64,000 nucleotides of DNA from an uncultured Acidobacteriaceae bacterium. Its GTDB lineage: Bacteria; Acidobacteriota; Terriglobia; Terriglobales; Acidobacteriaceae. How positions within the stretch are numbered: position 1 is the first letter of the stretch; each line of letters begins with the position of its first letter. Under the pieces are notes generated by a model. It made no database searches. It was not told the origin of the DNA and was given only the letters and a program-made list of their open reading frames with translations. Both the position numbers and the translations under genes were made by a program. The DNA lies in NCBI GenBank assembly GCA_903849645.1, contig CAINJJ010000015.1, positions 1-64,000 on the forward strand. The letters are read 5' to 3'. This document shows positions 1-9,835 of the stretch, one piece after another.

Positions 1-51
1 CTGTTCGTTGACTTTCCCTTGCTTGCGTATCGTATGGTACGGTTTCTTCAC
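1..51 (-). CDS. Partial small protein, N-terminus only (runs off the left edge)
   Basis: Seventeen codons from a GTG at 51-49 are open to the window edge (reads VKKPYHTIRKQGKVNEQ). A good SD (AAGGGAG) lies seven bases upstream, which is the main support for a real start. The peptide is basic and I do not recognise it. It lies downstream of two other small minus-strand genes with good SDs and may share their transcript. The start codon abuts a predicted three-way-junction RNA fold (51-109), so translation may be controlled by that structure. Only the first residues are visible, so no function is offered. Confidence 0.45.
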   Translation of the reverse strand, partial: MKKPYHTIRKQGKVNEQ

Positions 52-109
52 GGCGGTTCTCCCTTCAAGGTTTGGCAACCCGATTCTAAGGAATCAGGCT
101 GAACCGCCG
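51..109 (-). promoter_or_regulatory. Structured leader: three-way junction covering the SD and start of the edge gene
   Basis: Read on the minus strand, CGGCGGTTC (109-101) pairs with GAACCGCCG (59-51), a perfect 9-bp closing stem. Inside are two small hairpins, GATTC-CTTA-GAATC (95-82) and GGTT-GCCA-AACC (80-69). The SD lies in and next to the third junction strand, and the last stem base is the first base of the GTG start. If the fold forms, ribosome access should be blocked. I do not recognise it as a known riboswitch class. It is seen as complementary sequence only; no folding energy was computed. Confidence 0.4.
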
Positions 110-168
110 CTCAACTTTCAACTATGGCTGGGACATCCTCATTTAGACCCATGAACGCAGGGCGTGTG

Positions 169-468
169 CTATGACCGATCCCGTCCCGGTATTGCGACCT
201 CGATCAACGCGTCAAGCTTCGAGAGGAGTCCCTTTGTGTAATTGCTCTCACTCCCGCGTGGGTTTTTCTCTATGTCCTGAAGAAGGTTCTTGCCAATGTC
301 TATTGGGCGCCTGATTGCGCCTGTCTTCTGCACGTATATCCGATAAAGATCAGCATCGAACTCTTTTCCTGCCTTTACCAGCATGTACGCTGGCCTCAGC
401 GCCTCCAATCGGCTTCTGAGAAGGTCGAAAGCAGGGATTTGTGAGAATTCTACGTCTTTGAATTCCAT
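169..468 (-). CDS. Small hypothetical protein, 99 aa
   Basis: The ATG at 468 has an excellent SD (AAGGAG, five bases before it), so I take this as a real gene. The product is soluble-looking, mixed charged and helical, with no signal peptide, membrane segment or metal motif. I do not recognise a family. It sits between a 70-aa gene upstream and the edge gene downstream, all on the minus strand, and the three may form one small-gene transcript. The roughly 117-base spacer to the edge gene carries the structured leader. Function unknown. Confidence 0.55.
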   Translation of the reverse strand: MEFKDVEFSQIPAFDLLRSRLEALRPAYMLVKAGKEFDADLYRIYVQKTGAIRRPIDIGKNLLQDIEKNPRGSESNYTKGLLSKLDALIEVAIPGRDRS

Positions 469-569
469 ATAGACTCCTTGAATTAGACATTGTAGAGACC
501 GCTAAGCAATGGGAGGCCCCAGTCTGGCGACCGAAGCCTCCGCTAATGCGCGAGTCTAGCAAACCATCG

Positions 570-782
570 CTAATGGACAAGCCCACTGCCGCCGGTAATT
601 TCCATGACTCTTGCATCCGCCTTCATGGTCACTCTTCGCGGGTTCGGCCCAGCCTCGTTCTTGTTAATGATGTGGACAACGGCGTCATCCCCGTATACCC
701 GGTCAATTCGCCCGTACTTTTCAACCCCCGTGTATGCATCGTCGAACACGATTGTCGTTCCCACAATCGAAGATGTTTCCAT
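570..782 (-). CDS. Small hypothetical protein, 70 aa
   Basis: The ATG at 782 follows GGAGGCAGGTGACCT, giving an SD-like AGGTG at short spacing and a GGAGG further up. The protein has alternating beta-type segments (for example TTIVFDDAY, DAVVHIIN, ADARVMEIT), which suggests a small beta-barrel, but no named domain is recognised. It starts 88 bases beyond the end of dnaK on the same strand. A hairpin that may terminate dnaK lies between, so independent expression is likely. Function unknown. Confidence 0.5.
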   Translation of the reverse strand: METSSIVGTTIVFDDAYTGVEKYGRIDRVYGDDAVVHIINKNEAGPNPRRVTMKADARVMEITGGSGLVH

Positions 783-837
783 AGGTCACCTGCCTCCAAT
801 TCGTGCTGCCCTATCGTTCTAATAACAAAGGTAAATT

Positions 838-867
838 GGGGCCAGGTTCACGAACTATGGTGGCCCC
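838..867 (-). terminator. Putative dnaK terminator hairpin
   Basis: GGGGCCA (838-844) and TGGCCCC (861-867) form a 7-bp GC-rich stem just past the dnaK stop. On the minus strand it is followed by AATTTACCTTTG, a poor U-tract. The position is right for a terminator, but the weak tail leaves the call uncertain. Confidence 0.4.
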
Positions 868-869
868 GC

Positions 870-2795
<1,926 letters not shown>

Positions 2796-3036
2796 GTTGG
2801 TTTCCTGCCTTGAGAGAGAATCTTGACTCTTGCAGGATGCCATGTTGAGTGAGATGTTGTCAAGTTTTGTTGATTGACTTTTCATAAGGTCGGCGGCCAT
2901 CCCTCAGGTTTGCATCTATCGGTATCCCCCCGCCCCGCTCGGCGACAGCCCAATTTCCCTTGCGCATAATATAGGACTGATTTAGTCTCTATTTTGAAAG
3001 GCGACCAATTAAGTCGTATATTTGAGAGGAACCTCC

Positions 3037-3936
3037 GTGCCTTGGATTTCGATCACACGCGTCTTGCGCGCGACCCAGTTGCTGGCTTTGGGGCTGCCGT
3101 TCTGCCTCCTCCTTGCGGGCAATGCACAGGACAAGCCCTACTTTGTGACCTATACTCACGACCTGGAGGAGCCGGGCAACCTGGAGATCGAGACCAAAAC
3201 CGGCCTGGCTCGACCCGATGGCGGCAACCGTTACGTGGCGACGGCCGTGGAACTGGAATACGGCGCAAAAGCATGGTGGACCACCGAACTTTATCTTGAT
3301 GGCCAGGCAACCGAGCGGGACTCGACCCTCTACACAGGCTTTCGCTGGGAGAACCGCTTCCGCCCCCTGATGCGCGAACTCCCCGTCAACCCGGTCCTCT
3401 ATATCGAGTTTGAAGACATTTCCGGCGCCGACAAGACACTCCTTGAAGTGGTGGGCCACGACGGACAGGCCGACCTCGCCGCGTCCAATGGCGTCGCCCG
3501 CCGCGAGCACAAGCATGAGGCCGAGTTCAAGCTCATCCTCTCCTCCAACCTCCATGACTGGAACATAGCGGAGAACTTCATTGCCGAGAAGAACCTGGGC
3601 CATGCCCCGTGGGAGTTCGGCTATGCGCTGGGAGTTGCCCGGCCCTTGCGCAGCGCCGGCAGCGGGCGGCCCTGCACCTTCTGCCGGGAAAAGTTCACCG
3701 CCGGGGTGGAGGGTTACGGGGGACTTGGCGATACCAGCTCACTAGCCCGCAGTGGCACCTCACACTACCTGGCACCTGTCCTCGGCTGGCAGTTGCCCAA
3801 GGGACTGCGGTTCAGCTTCAGCCCAGGGTTCGGGCTCACGGCGACCAGCCTGGAGCAGGTCTATCGGGTGGGAGTAGCGATGGAGTTTGAGCAGGTGGGC
3901 GGCTTGCTGCATCGCGCTTCGGGAGGCGGACAATGA
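3037..3936 (+). CDS. Secreted or outer-membrane hypothetical protein, about 299 aa
   Basis: The GTG at 3037 is preceded by GAGAGGA at good spacing, so I prefer it to the TTG at 3022. Residues 1-30 form a signal peptide (hydrophobic run LLALGLPFCLLLAGNAQ). The mature part is rich in alternating beta strands with aromatic residues (YFVTYTHDLEEPGNLEIETKTGL, then WWTTELYLDG), suggesting an outer-membrane beta-barrel. No named family is recognised. Its stop overlaps the start of a cytochrome c gene by four bases (ATGA), so the two are translationally coupled and probably work together at the envelope, for example in a redox-linked process. That role is inference from context only. Confidence 0.75.
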   Translation: MPWISITRVLRATQLLALGLPFCLLLAGNAQDKPYFVTYTHDLEEPGNLEIETKTGLARPDGGNRYVATAVELEYGAKAWWTTELYLDGQATERDSTLYTGFRWENRFRPLMRELPVNPVLYIEFEDISGADKTLLEVVGHDGQADLAASNGVARREHKHEAEFKLILSSNLHDWNIAENFIAEKNLGHAPWEFGYALGVARPLRSAGSGRPCTFCREKFTAGVEGYGGLGDTSSLARSGTSHYLAPVLGWQLPKGLRFSFSPGFGLTATSLEQVYRVGVAMEFEQVGGLLHRASGGGQ

Positions 3937-4310
3937 CGCGTCACCGGCTCGCAACGGCCTCGGCTCTCCTGGCCTGCTCTTTGGCTCTTGTGGCGGCCGC
4001 CGGTTCGCGGTGGGAGCGGGTGCCCGCCAAAGACCACGCCCGCGCAAACCCCATGGCGGGGCAGCCAGGGGCCGCCGCCGCCGGGGAACTGGTCTATCGC
4101 GACCACTGCCTGGCCTGCCACAAGGCGGACGCGCGAGGGGATGGGCGCAAGCGGCCTTCGCTCCGCAGCGATGGGCTCCGCAAAGCCAGCGATGGCGATA
4201 TCGAGTGGTTCCTGCGCCAGGGCGACCTGGCCCACGGCATGCCGTCATGGTCTAGCCTCCCCGCGGCCCAGCGTTGGCAGGTGGTGGCCTATCTCAAGTC
4301 CATTCAATAG
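3933..4310 (+). CDS. Small class I cytochrome c, 125 aa
   Basis: A periplasmic electron carrier with a single covalent heme. Residues 1-23 are a Sec signal peptide. The heme motif CLACH is at 59-63, and the likely distal ligand is Met103 in HGMPSW, followed by the usual terminal helix (QRWQVVAYLKSIQ). The size matches a stand-alone mono-heme cytochrome c. It overlaps the preceding envelope-protein gene by ATGA. Redox partner and pathway are not visible. The following MFS gene starts 62 bases on and is not obviously related. Confidence 0.9.
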   Translation: MTRHRLATASALLACSLALVAAAGSRWERVPAKDHARANPMAGQPGAAAAGELVYRDHCLACHKADARGDGRKRPSLRSDGLRKASDGDIEWFLRQGDLAHGMPSWSSLPAAQRWQVVAYLKSIQ

Positions 4311-4372
4311 GAGCGGCACAGGTCACTGGCGGTGAGCGCGCCAATCGTTTAACCTCAGATGTTCCCGCAAAC

Positions 4373-5347
4373 ATGCCTTCCGCCGAAGCCCAAGCCCGCT
4401 ATCCGCTGACCCAGGGGGTCAATCCGTGGCTGGTGACGGTCTCCGTCATGCTGCCCACCTTCATGGAGGTGCTGGACACCGCGATCGCTTCCGTGGCCCT
4501 GCCCTACATCGCAGGATCGCTGTCGGCCTCCAACTCCGAGGCGACGTGGGTTCTGACCAGCTACCTGGTGGCCAACGCCGTCATTCTCCCCGCCTCCAAC
4601 TGGTTCGCCCGTCGCTTCGGCCGCAAGCGCTTCCTGCTCTTCTGCGTGGTCATCTTCATCCTCCCCCTCTACTACCAGGAGATCCTCGGCTATACGGCCT
4701 TTACCGCGGGCATGGTGGTGGGGCCGCGCGGCATCGGCTCCTTCATCGGGTCGCCCATCATCGGTGTTCTGAGCCAGCGCATCGACCAGCGCAAACTGCT
4801 CTGCGCCGGATTCCTCGGCTTCGCGGTCTGTTCGCTCATCTTCAGCATGATCAACCTCGACATCGGCCCCTACACGCTGCTGATCCCCATCACGCTCACC
4901 GGCTTTGCCCTGAGCTTTGTGTTTGTCCCCATGTCCACCATGATGATGGCCACCATCCCCAGGAAAGAGATGGGCAACGCCACGGGGCTCTCGAATATGC
5001 TGCGCAACATCGGCGGCTCCATCGGGATTGCGATGGCGACCACGGCGCTGATCCGGCGCGCCGCCCTGCACCAGTCGGAGCTGGGCAGCCACATCACCCC
5101 GTCCACCTGGGTCTTCCAGCAGCGGGCTGCCGCCATCGCGGGTTACGTCGGCCACCGCATCGGTCCAGCGCAGGGACGGCCGGGAGCCATGGGCCTGATG
5201 TACGGCCTCATGATGCAGCAGTCCGCGCTCATGGCCTATACCGACGTCTTTCGCTGGACAGCCCTGCTCGCCTTCTTCTGCGCCGCCGCCGCCTGGCTCT
5301 TCAAAAAACCCGACAAGCACGCCGCCCCGCCGCCGGGGGTGCATTGA
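4373..5347 (+). CDS. DHA2-type (EmrB/QacA-like) MFS transporter with a large internal in-frame deletion, 324 aa
   Basis: The N-terminal part matches EmrB-type proton-driven drug exporters: PTFMEVLDTAIASVALPYIAG (TM1), a second TM segment, and the motif A region WFARRFGRKRF at about residues 77-87. At residues 91-97 (about nt 4643-4663) TM3 begins as LLFCVVIF and then continues directly as ILPLYYQEILGYTAFTAGMV. In full-length family members (about 500 aa, 14 TM) that sequence belongs to the second half. Roughly 170-190 residues, including the rest of TM3, motif C and the central helices, are therefore missing, with the frame kept. The C-terminal half looks intact. It is probably a decayed or altered transporter; activity is doubtful. 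A sequencing collapse is the alternative. Confidence 0.8.
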   Translation: MPSAEAQARYPLTQGVNPWLVTVSVMLPTFMEVLDTAIASVALPYIAGSLSASNSEATWVLTSYLVANAVILPASNWFARRFGRKRFLLFCVVIFILPLYYQEILGYTAFTAGMVVGPRGIGSFIGSPIIGVLSQRIDQRKLLCAGFLGFAVCSLIFSMINLDIGPYTLLIPITLTGFALSFVFVPMSTMMMATIPRKEMGNATGLSNMLRNIGGSIGIAMATTALIRRAALHQSELGSHITPSTWVFQQRAAAIAGYVGHRIGPAQGRPGAMGLMYGLMMQQSALMAYTDVFRWTALLAFFCAAAAWLFKKPDKHAAPPPGVH

Positions 5348-5374
5348 GAATTGCGCCTTCGCCGAAGCGTTCCC

Positions 5375-6364
5375 CTACTTCTGGATGAGCAAAGCGTTCG
5401 CCAGCGCGTAGTAGAGCGGTATCCCCAGCGCAATGTTGAACGGGAAGGTTATTGAAAGCGACATCGGCACATAGATCGAAGGCTTGGCCTCGGGCAGCGC
5501 CAACCGCATGGCCGCAGGCACGGCAATGTAGGAGGCGCTGGCGCAGAGCACCGTAAACAGCGTCCCCGTCCCGACGTTCAACCCGAAGGCCCAACTCACC
5601 CCGAGCCCGATCCCGGCTCCGATCAGCGGCATATAGATGCCAAACAGACCCAGGGACCAGGTGAACTGCCGCAGATGCCCCAGGTTCCTGGCCACCAGCA
5701 AGCCCATGTCCAGCAGAAACAGGCAAAGAATCCCCTGGTACGGCGCCTCCAGGAATCCCTGCACCTTGTCCATCCCCGGCTGCCCCGTAACCCAGCCAAT
5801 CGCAAACGCGCCAAACAGCAGCAAGATCGCCCCATTTGCCAGCGCCGAGTGCCTTCCATGCTTCTCCTCGGCAGGCGCGTGTGAACTCTCAGTTTGCTCG
5901 CGCCGGGCAATGAACAGGCCTGAAAAGATCGCCGGTCCCTCCATCAGCGCCAGGATCGCCACAATGTAGCCGGCATAGGCAGCCGAGTTCGCCTTCAGAA
6001 ACGCGGACGCGGTCGCAAACGTCACCACGCTGATTGACCCGTAGTGCGCCGCCACCGCAGCGGCCGTCGCATGATCCAGCCGCGTCGTCATCCGCAGCAA
6101 GCCATAGCCCGCGAAAGGAATCAGCAGGCTCACCAGGAACCCCGCTCCAATCACGCCAGCCATCCTCAAGGTGAAGTCGTGCGTGTTGGCAATCGCCACT
6201 CCACCCTTAAACCCGATCGACATCATCAGGTAAATCCCCAGAATCCGGCTGATGCTTGGCGGCACCTCCAAATCTGATTTGAAACATCCAGCCGCCACTC
6301 CCAGCGCAAAAAACAACACAGCCGGAGAGAGCAGATTTTGGGCCACCAGTTGCAGAAAGGGCAT
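5375..6364 (-). CDS. sbtA: SbtA-family sodium-dependent bicarbonate transporter, 329 aa
   Basis: An inner-membrane permease of the SbtA (DUF897) family, whose cyanobacterial members import bicarbonate with sodium. Two repeated blocks of about five membrane helices are visible, starting LLSPAVLFFALGVAAG and resuming after a charged loop near residue 165 (REQTESSHAPAEEKHGRHSALANG). That layout and the length fit the family. GGAGG lies four bases before the ATG. The gene is divergent from a LysR regulator, and a beta-carbonic anhydrase follows that regulator, which supports a bicarbonate role. No GlnB-like sbtB gene is adjacent. The substrate is inferred from family and context. Confidence 0.85.
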   Translation of the reverse strand: MPFLQLVAQNLLSPAVLFFALGVAAGCFKSDLEVPPSISRILGIYLMMSIGFKGGVAIANTHDFTLRMAGVIGAGFLVSLLIPFAGYGLLRMTTRLDHATAAAVAAHYGSISVVTFATASAFLKANSAAYAGYIVAILALMEGPAIFSGLFIARREQTESSHAPAEEKHGRHSALANGAILLLFGAFAIGWVTGQPGMDKVQGFLEAPYQGILCLFLLDMGLLVARNLGHLRQFTWSLGLFGIYMPLIGAGIGLGVSWAFGLNVGTGTLFTVLCASASYIAVPAAMRLALPEAKPSIYVPMSLSITFPFNIALGIPLYYALANALLIQK

Positions 6365-6399
6365 GAATCCTCCATTCGGTCAAGAATCTCTATCAAAAA

Positions 6400-6422
6400 T
6401 ACTTGCTTGAGTGTCATAAGTA
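6400..6422. promoter_or_regulatory. Candidate LysR operator between sbtA and its regulator
   Basis: TACTT (6400-6404) and AAGTA (6418-6422) form an inverted repeat with a 13-base spacer, resembling the T-N11-A sites of LysR regulators. It lies centrally in the roughly 100-base divergent promoter region, which is markedly AT-rich compared with its surroundings. Binding is inference. Confidence 0.4.
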
Positions 6423-6475
6423 AAATTGATAGTTTTAATTGTTACGATGAGATATTCTCATTGATGGAGCCGCCC

Positions 6476-7336
6476 ATGCCGATCGACGCCTTCGACTTTG
6501 ACACCCTCCTCCTCAAGAGCTTTATTGCCATTGCGGAAACCGGCAACTTCACCGCGGCCGCGGAGATTGTGGGCCGCTCCCAGTCCGCGCTCAGCCTTCA
6601 GGTCAAAAAGCTTGAAGAGGGATTCGGCTGTGCGCTCTTTCAGCGCGAGACGCGCGCCGTCACCCTCACCCCGCAAGGCGAGATCTTCCTCAGTTATGCA
6701 AAGCGCATGGTCCAGCTCCAGTGGGAGGCCTACAGCCGCCTGCGCGAGCCGGATGTCCAAGGCGAAATCCGGCTCGGCACCCCCGAGGACTTTGCGGCGC
6801 ACTATCTGCCGGACGTACTGGCCACCTTTCGCCGGCAGCACCCGCGCGTTCTGCTCAATGTTGCCTGTGATCTCACCCTCAATCTCATGCGGGGTTTCAA
6901 GGCTGGCGAATTTGATCTGATTCTGGTGAAGCGCGACCCGCAGCGTGTGCTCGGCGGCACCCGCGTATGGCGCGAACCGCTCGTCTGGGCCGCCGCGGAC
7001 AACCACCAGCCGGAAGACCCGCTCTCCCTGGTGCTCGCTCCGCAGCCCTGCATCTATCGCGCACGCGCGCTTGCCGCCCTGGACCGGGCGCGAAGGCCCT
7101 GGCACATCACCTATACCAGCCCCAGTCTTGCCGGAACCCTGGCCGCCGTCAAAGCAGGACTCGGCATCACGGTCCTGCCGGCCAACATGCTGCCTGCCGG
7201 CATCCATCCCATCCGCGGCAGCAGGCTTCCCCGGCTCGCCGACGCCGAGATTGCGCTCATCAAGAGGGATGAAACATCCAGAATCAGCGAGATGCTGGCC
7301 GGGCACATCATGGGAAGTCTGGAGAGAATCTCATAG
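6476..7336 (+). CDS. LysR-family regulator, divergent from sbtA, about 286 aa
   Basis: A DNA-binding regulator with an effector-binding periplasmic-binding-like domain. The winged HTH occupies residues 5-65 (LLLKSFIAIAETGNFTAAAEIVGRSQSALSLQVKKLEE), followed by the linker helix and a domain beginning GEIRLGTPEDFAAHYLPDVL. The ATG at 6476 has GGAG seven bases upstream; an in-frame ATG at 6464 is a possible alternative. LysR genes usually control the divergent neighbour, here sbtA, much as CcmR/CmpR control bicarbonate uptake in cyanobacteria. The effector is unknown. The last segment is short for the family but looks complete. Confidence 0.9.
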   Translation: MPIDAFDFDTLLLKSFIAIAETGNFTAAAEIVGRSQSALSLQVKKLEEGFGCALFQRETRAVTLTPQGEIFLSYAKRMVQLQWEAYSRLREPDVQGEIRLGTPEDFAAHYLPDVLATFRRQHPRVLLNVACDLTLNLMRGFKAGEFDLILVKRDPQRVLGGTRVWREPLVWAAADNHQPEDPLSLVLAPQPCIYRARALAALDRARRPWHITYTSPSLAGTLAAVKAGLGITVLPANMLPAGIHPIRGSRLPRLADAEIALIKRDETSRISEMLAGHIMGSLERIS

Positions 7337-7446
7337 GCGAGGCCTTGAAGCAGAACACTCCGCGAACTCCACTCTTGCCTTTCGCCGGCTTCACAGGCGG
7401 CGGAAAGACGTCCTTTTTTGGGCAGTAAGCCTGCAAAACACACCCC

Positions 7447-7550
7447 AGAGGCGAAAGCCCTGCTGGTTATATGGCACTTACGGCACGACTGAAGTCCTGC
7501 CCTGACACGGCGATGGCGATAGTCGAGTTTTTCCGCAGCCTGTTCAGCCC
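7447..7550 (+). repeat. Dispersed palindromic repeat, copy 1
   Basis: An AGAGGCGAAAGCCC arm (from 7447) is followed by GGCACGACTGAAGTCCTGCC and CTGACAC (to 7508). The same two blocks in the same order appear as the reverse complement at 15808-15875. A 20-base word TTCCGCAGCCTGTTCAGCCC at 7531-7550 recurs exactly at 15914-15933 and here covers the stop codon of the carbonic anhydrase gene. The palindromic core suggests a REP-like element of this genome. Confidence 0.6.
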
Positions 7551-8167
7551 CTGCCAGCCATCGGCAGGAACCGCTTCGTCTCCTCGTCGAATTCCTCAAT
7601 CCGGCCGGTCAGGATGTCGTAGTACCAACCATGCAACATGAGCCGGCCCTCCACCACTGCCCGCGCCACGCTCGGCTGCGCCTTCAGGTTCAGCAACTGC
7701 GCCACCACGTTGCCGCGAATCAGCGAGGCCAGCTCCGCGTGTTCCCCATCGGCGGGATTCAGCGGCTGCCGGTGACTGAACGCCGCCTCCACGTGGCTCA
7801 ACCAGCGCCGCGCCTTGGGCAGGTTCTCCAGCCCCTTGCGATCCAGCGCCGCCTTCAATGCCCCGCAGTCCGAGTGGCCGCACAGGATGGCGTGCTTCAC
7901 CTTGAGCACCTCGACGGCGTATTCAATCGTCGCTGTCACCCCGTCCACATCCGCGCCCGTCAGAGGCACCACGTTACCCGCGTTGCGCGTGATGAACAGG
8001 TCGCCCGGCCCCGTGCCCAGAATCAGGTCGGGCAGCACCCGTGAGTCCGAGCAGGTGATCACCAGCCAACGCGGAGCCTGCTGCTCGGCCAGCAGGTGGA
8101 ACTGGTCCCGGCGCGTAGGAAACACCTCGGCCAGAAAACGCTCGTGCCCAGCAATCAACCGATCCAT
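7544..8167 (-). CDS. Beta-class carbonic anhydrase, 207 aa
   Basis: Zinc enzyme interconverting CO2 and bicarbonate in the cytoplasm. The zinc ligands are visible as Cys39 (ITCSDSR), His98 and Cys101 (GHSDCG); the Asp41-Arg43 dyad is intact and RNAGN follows at 61-65. The frame is open upstream, but the ATG at 8167 has a perfect AGGAGG SD at five bases, so the product is about 207 aa, normal for the class. It is close to the sbtA/LysR pair and would keep imported bicarbonate and CO2 in balance for carboxylases. The stop codon lies inside a dispersed repeat. Confidence 0.95.
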   Translation of the reverse strand: MDRLIAGHERFLAEVFPTRRDQFHLLAEQQAPRWLVITCSDSRVLPDLILGTGPGDLFITRNAGNVVPLTGADVDGVTATIEYAVEVLKVKHAILCGHSDCGALKAALDRKGLENLPKARRWLSHVEAAFSHRQPLNPADGEHAELASLIRGNVVAQLLNLKAQPSVARAVVEGRLMLHGWYYDILTGRIEEFDEETKRFLPMAGRG

Positions 8168-8304
8168 AAGTCCCTCCTGTTCATTGGACGCCATAACCGC
8201 CCTCGACGGCCGCATGTGCCCAGCCTACCGCACATATGAGCCAACTGATACCTTGTCCTTATCACTTTCATCGCGACGCAGCAACCACAAGGAGATTGAG
8301 GCCC

Positions 8305-9708
8305 ATGAGGCAGCATCTGAACGTTTTGACCGGCGCGCTTGCATCGATTCTTTCTCTGGCCGCGGTTTCGCATGGGCAGGCAGTGGACACCCTGGACCCA
8401 GCCCTCAAGACCCGCGTCGACCGCATCGCCGCCCAGGTGCTGGAGCAGACCAGCGTTCCCTCGGCCTCTGTAGCCGCGGTGAAAGGCGGCAAGCTCGTCT
8501 ACGCCCATGCCTACGGCAGCGCCCGGCTGGACCCCAAAACCCCCGCCACTGCCGAGATGCGCTACTCCATCGGGTCCATCTCCAAGCAGTTCACCGCGGC
8601 GGCCATTCTGCTCCTCCAGCAAGACGGCAAGCTCTCGCTTGACGACTCCGTCGGCAAATATGTCCCCGGCCTCACCCGCGGCGACGAAGTCACCATCCGC
8701 CAGGTCCTCTCCCACACCTCCGGCTATCAGGACTACTGGCCGGAAGACTACGTGATGACGCCTATGCTCAAGCCAGAGACGGCCCAGCAGATTGTCGACG
8801 CCTGGGCCAAAAAGCCCCTCGACTTCGAGCCGGGAACGCAGTGGCAGTATTCCAACACCAACTTCGTCATCGCCGGGCAGATTGTCGAGCAGGTGACCGG
8901 CCGCCCTCTCATGGACCTGCTCACCGAGCGCATCTTCCGCCCGCTGGGCATGAAGTCGGTCTGGAATTCCGACGAGGCCGAGCTCACTCAGGCTGACGCC
9001 ACCCCCTACTACCGCCACGCCCTCGGTCCCCTGCGCGTCGCGCCCAAAGAGGGCCGCGGCTGGATGTTCGCCGCCGGCGAGCTCGCCATGACCGCCCACG
9101 ACCTCGCCCTCTGGGACGAGAGCCTCATCGCCCAATCCATTCTCAAGCCCGAGAGCTACAGGCAGATGTTCACCGAGATCAAGCTCAAGGACGGCAAGGG
9201 CACCCACTACGGCCTCGGCGTGGAAGTCATCGACCGCGGCGGCCACCGCTCCATCGAGCACTCCGGGGAGGTCTCAGGCTTCGTCTCAGACAATGCCGTG
9301 CTTATCGACGACGGCCTCGCCGTGGCGGTGCTCACCAACCAGGACGCCGTCGGCGCCGCCTCCTCCATACTCCGCCTCGCCGTCCCAGCCGTCGCCGACC
9401 TCAAGCCCACCGTCCCCGAGCAGCAGGCCATTGACCTCTTCCACGGTCTCCAGCAGGGCAAGATCGACCGCACTCTCCTCGCCCCCAACCTCAGCGACTA
9501 CTTCACCGATGAGGCGCTGGTGGACTTCCAGGCCAGCCTCGGCCCGCTTGGTGAACCTCTCAGCTTTCGCCAGACCAGCGACTCGCTCCGCGGCGGCATG
9601 ACCTTCCGGGGCTTCACCATCGTCTACCCCGGCAAGCGCCTGCGCCTCACCACCTACACCTACCCCGACGGCAAACTGGAGCAATACCTCATCGCCCCGG
9701 CGGAGTAG
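8305..9708 (+). CDS. Secreted serine hydrolase, class C beta-lactamase/penicillin-binding-like, 467 aa
   Basis: Residues 1-25 are a signal peptide (ending AVSHGQA). The serine hydrolase fold shows the catalytic Ser91-x-x-Lys94 (SISK), Tyr182-Ser-Asn (YSN) and a C-terminal His319-Ser-Gly (HSG) in place of KTG. This set fits the AmpC-like/esterase/D-aminopeptidase superfamily rather than proven beta-lactamases. After about residue 360 there is an extra C-terminal domain of about 100 residues resembling the DUF3471/SnoaL-like tails seen in such enzymes. The ATG at 8305 has GAGG upstream. The gene is divergent from the carbonic anhydrase with a 137-base gap. The substrate is unknown. Confidence 0.88.
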   Translation: MRQHLNVLTGALASILSLAAVSHGQAVDTLDPALKTRVDRIAAQVLEQTSVPSASVAAVKGGKLVYAHAYGSARLDPKTPATAEMRYSIGSISKQFTAAAILLLQQDGKLSLDDSVGKYVPGLTRGDEVTIRQVLSHTSGYQDYWPEDYVMTPMLKPETAQQIVDAWAKKPLDFEPGTQWQYSNTNFVIAGQIVEQVTGRPLMDLLTERIFRPLGMKSVWNSDEAELTQADATPYYRHALGPLRVAPKEGRGWMFAAGELAMTAHDLALWDESLIAQSILKPESYRQMFTEIKLKDGKGTHYGLGVEVIDRGGHRSIEHSGEVSGFVSDNAVLIDDGLAVAVLTNQDAVGAASSILRLAVPAVADLKPTVPEQQAIDLFHGLQQGKIDRTLLAPNLSDYFTDEALVDFQASLGPLGEPLSFRQTSDSLRGGMTFRGFTIVYPGKRLRLTTYTYPDGKLEQYLIAPAE

Positions 9709-9803
9709 CTGCGTCCGGTTCCGGGAATGTCGCAGCAGTGGATCAAGCTCGATGAATCAGCGGCCCAAGCAGCGGTCTTCGATTCAGCCGTGCCGATCGG
9801 CAA

Positions 9804-9835
9804 TTGACACGGTTCAAATGTGTGCTGAATCACAC
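9804..9835 (+). promoter_or_regulatory. Candidate promoter element with inverted repeat before the acyl-CoA ligase gene
   Basis: TTGACA at 9804-9809 is a consensus -35 box, although no good -10 is found at 17-18 bases. GTGTG (9820-9824) and CACAC (9831-9835) form an inverted repeat with a 6-base spacer in the region where a regulator would act. The half-sites recall CRP/FNR-type sites but lack the full consensus. Confidence 0.3.

Noticed and set aside
2796..2900. Longer dnaK N-terminus starting at 2900
   Set aside because: The universal DnaK start [10 protein letters not shown] with its own SD lies at 2795. The upstream 35 codons resemble leader DNA and a promoter.
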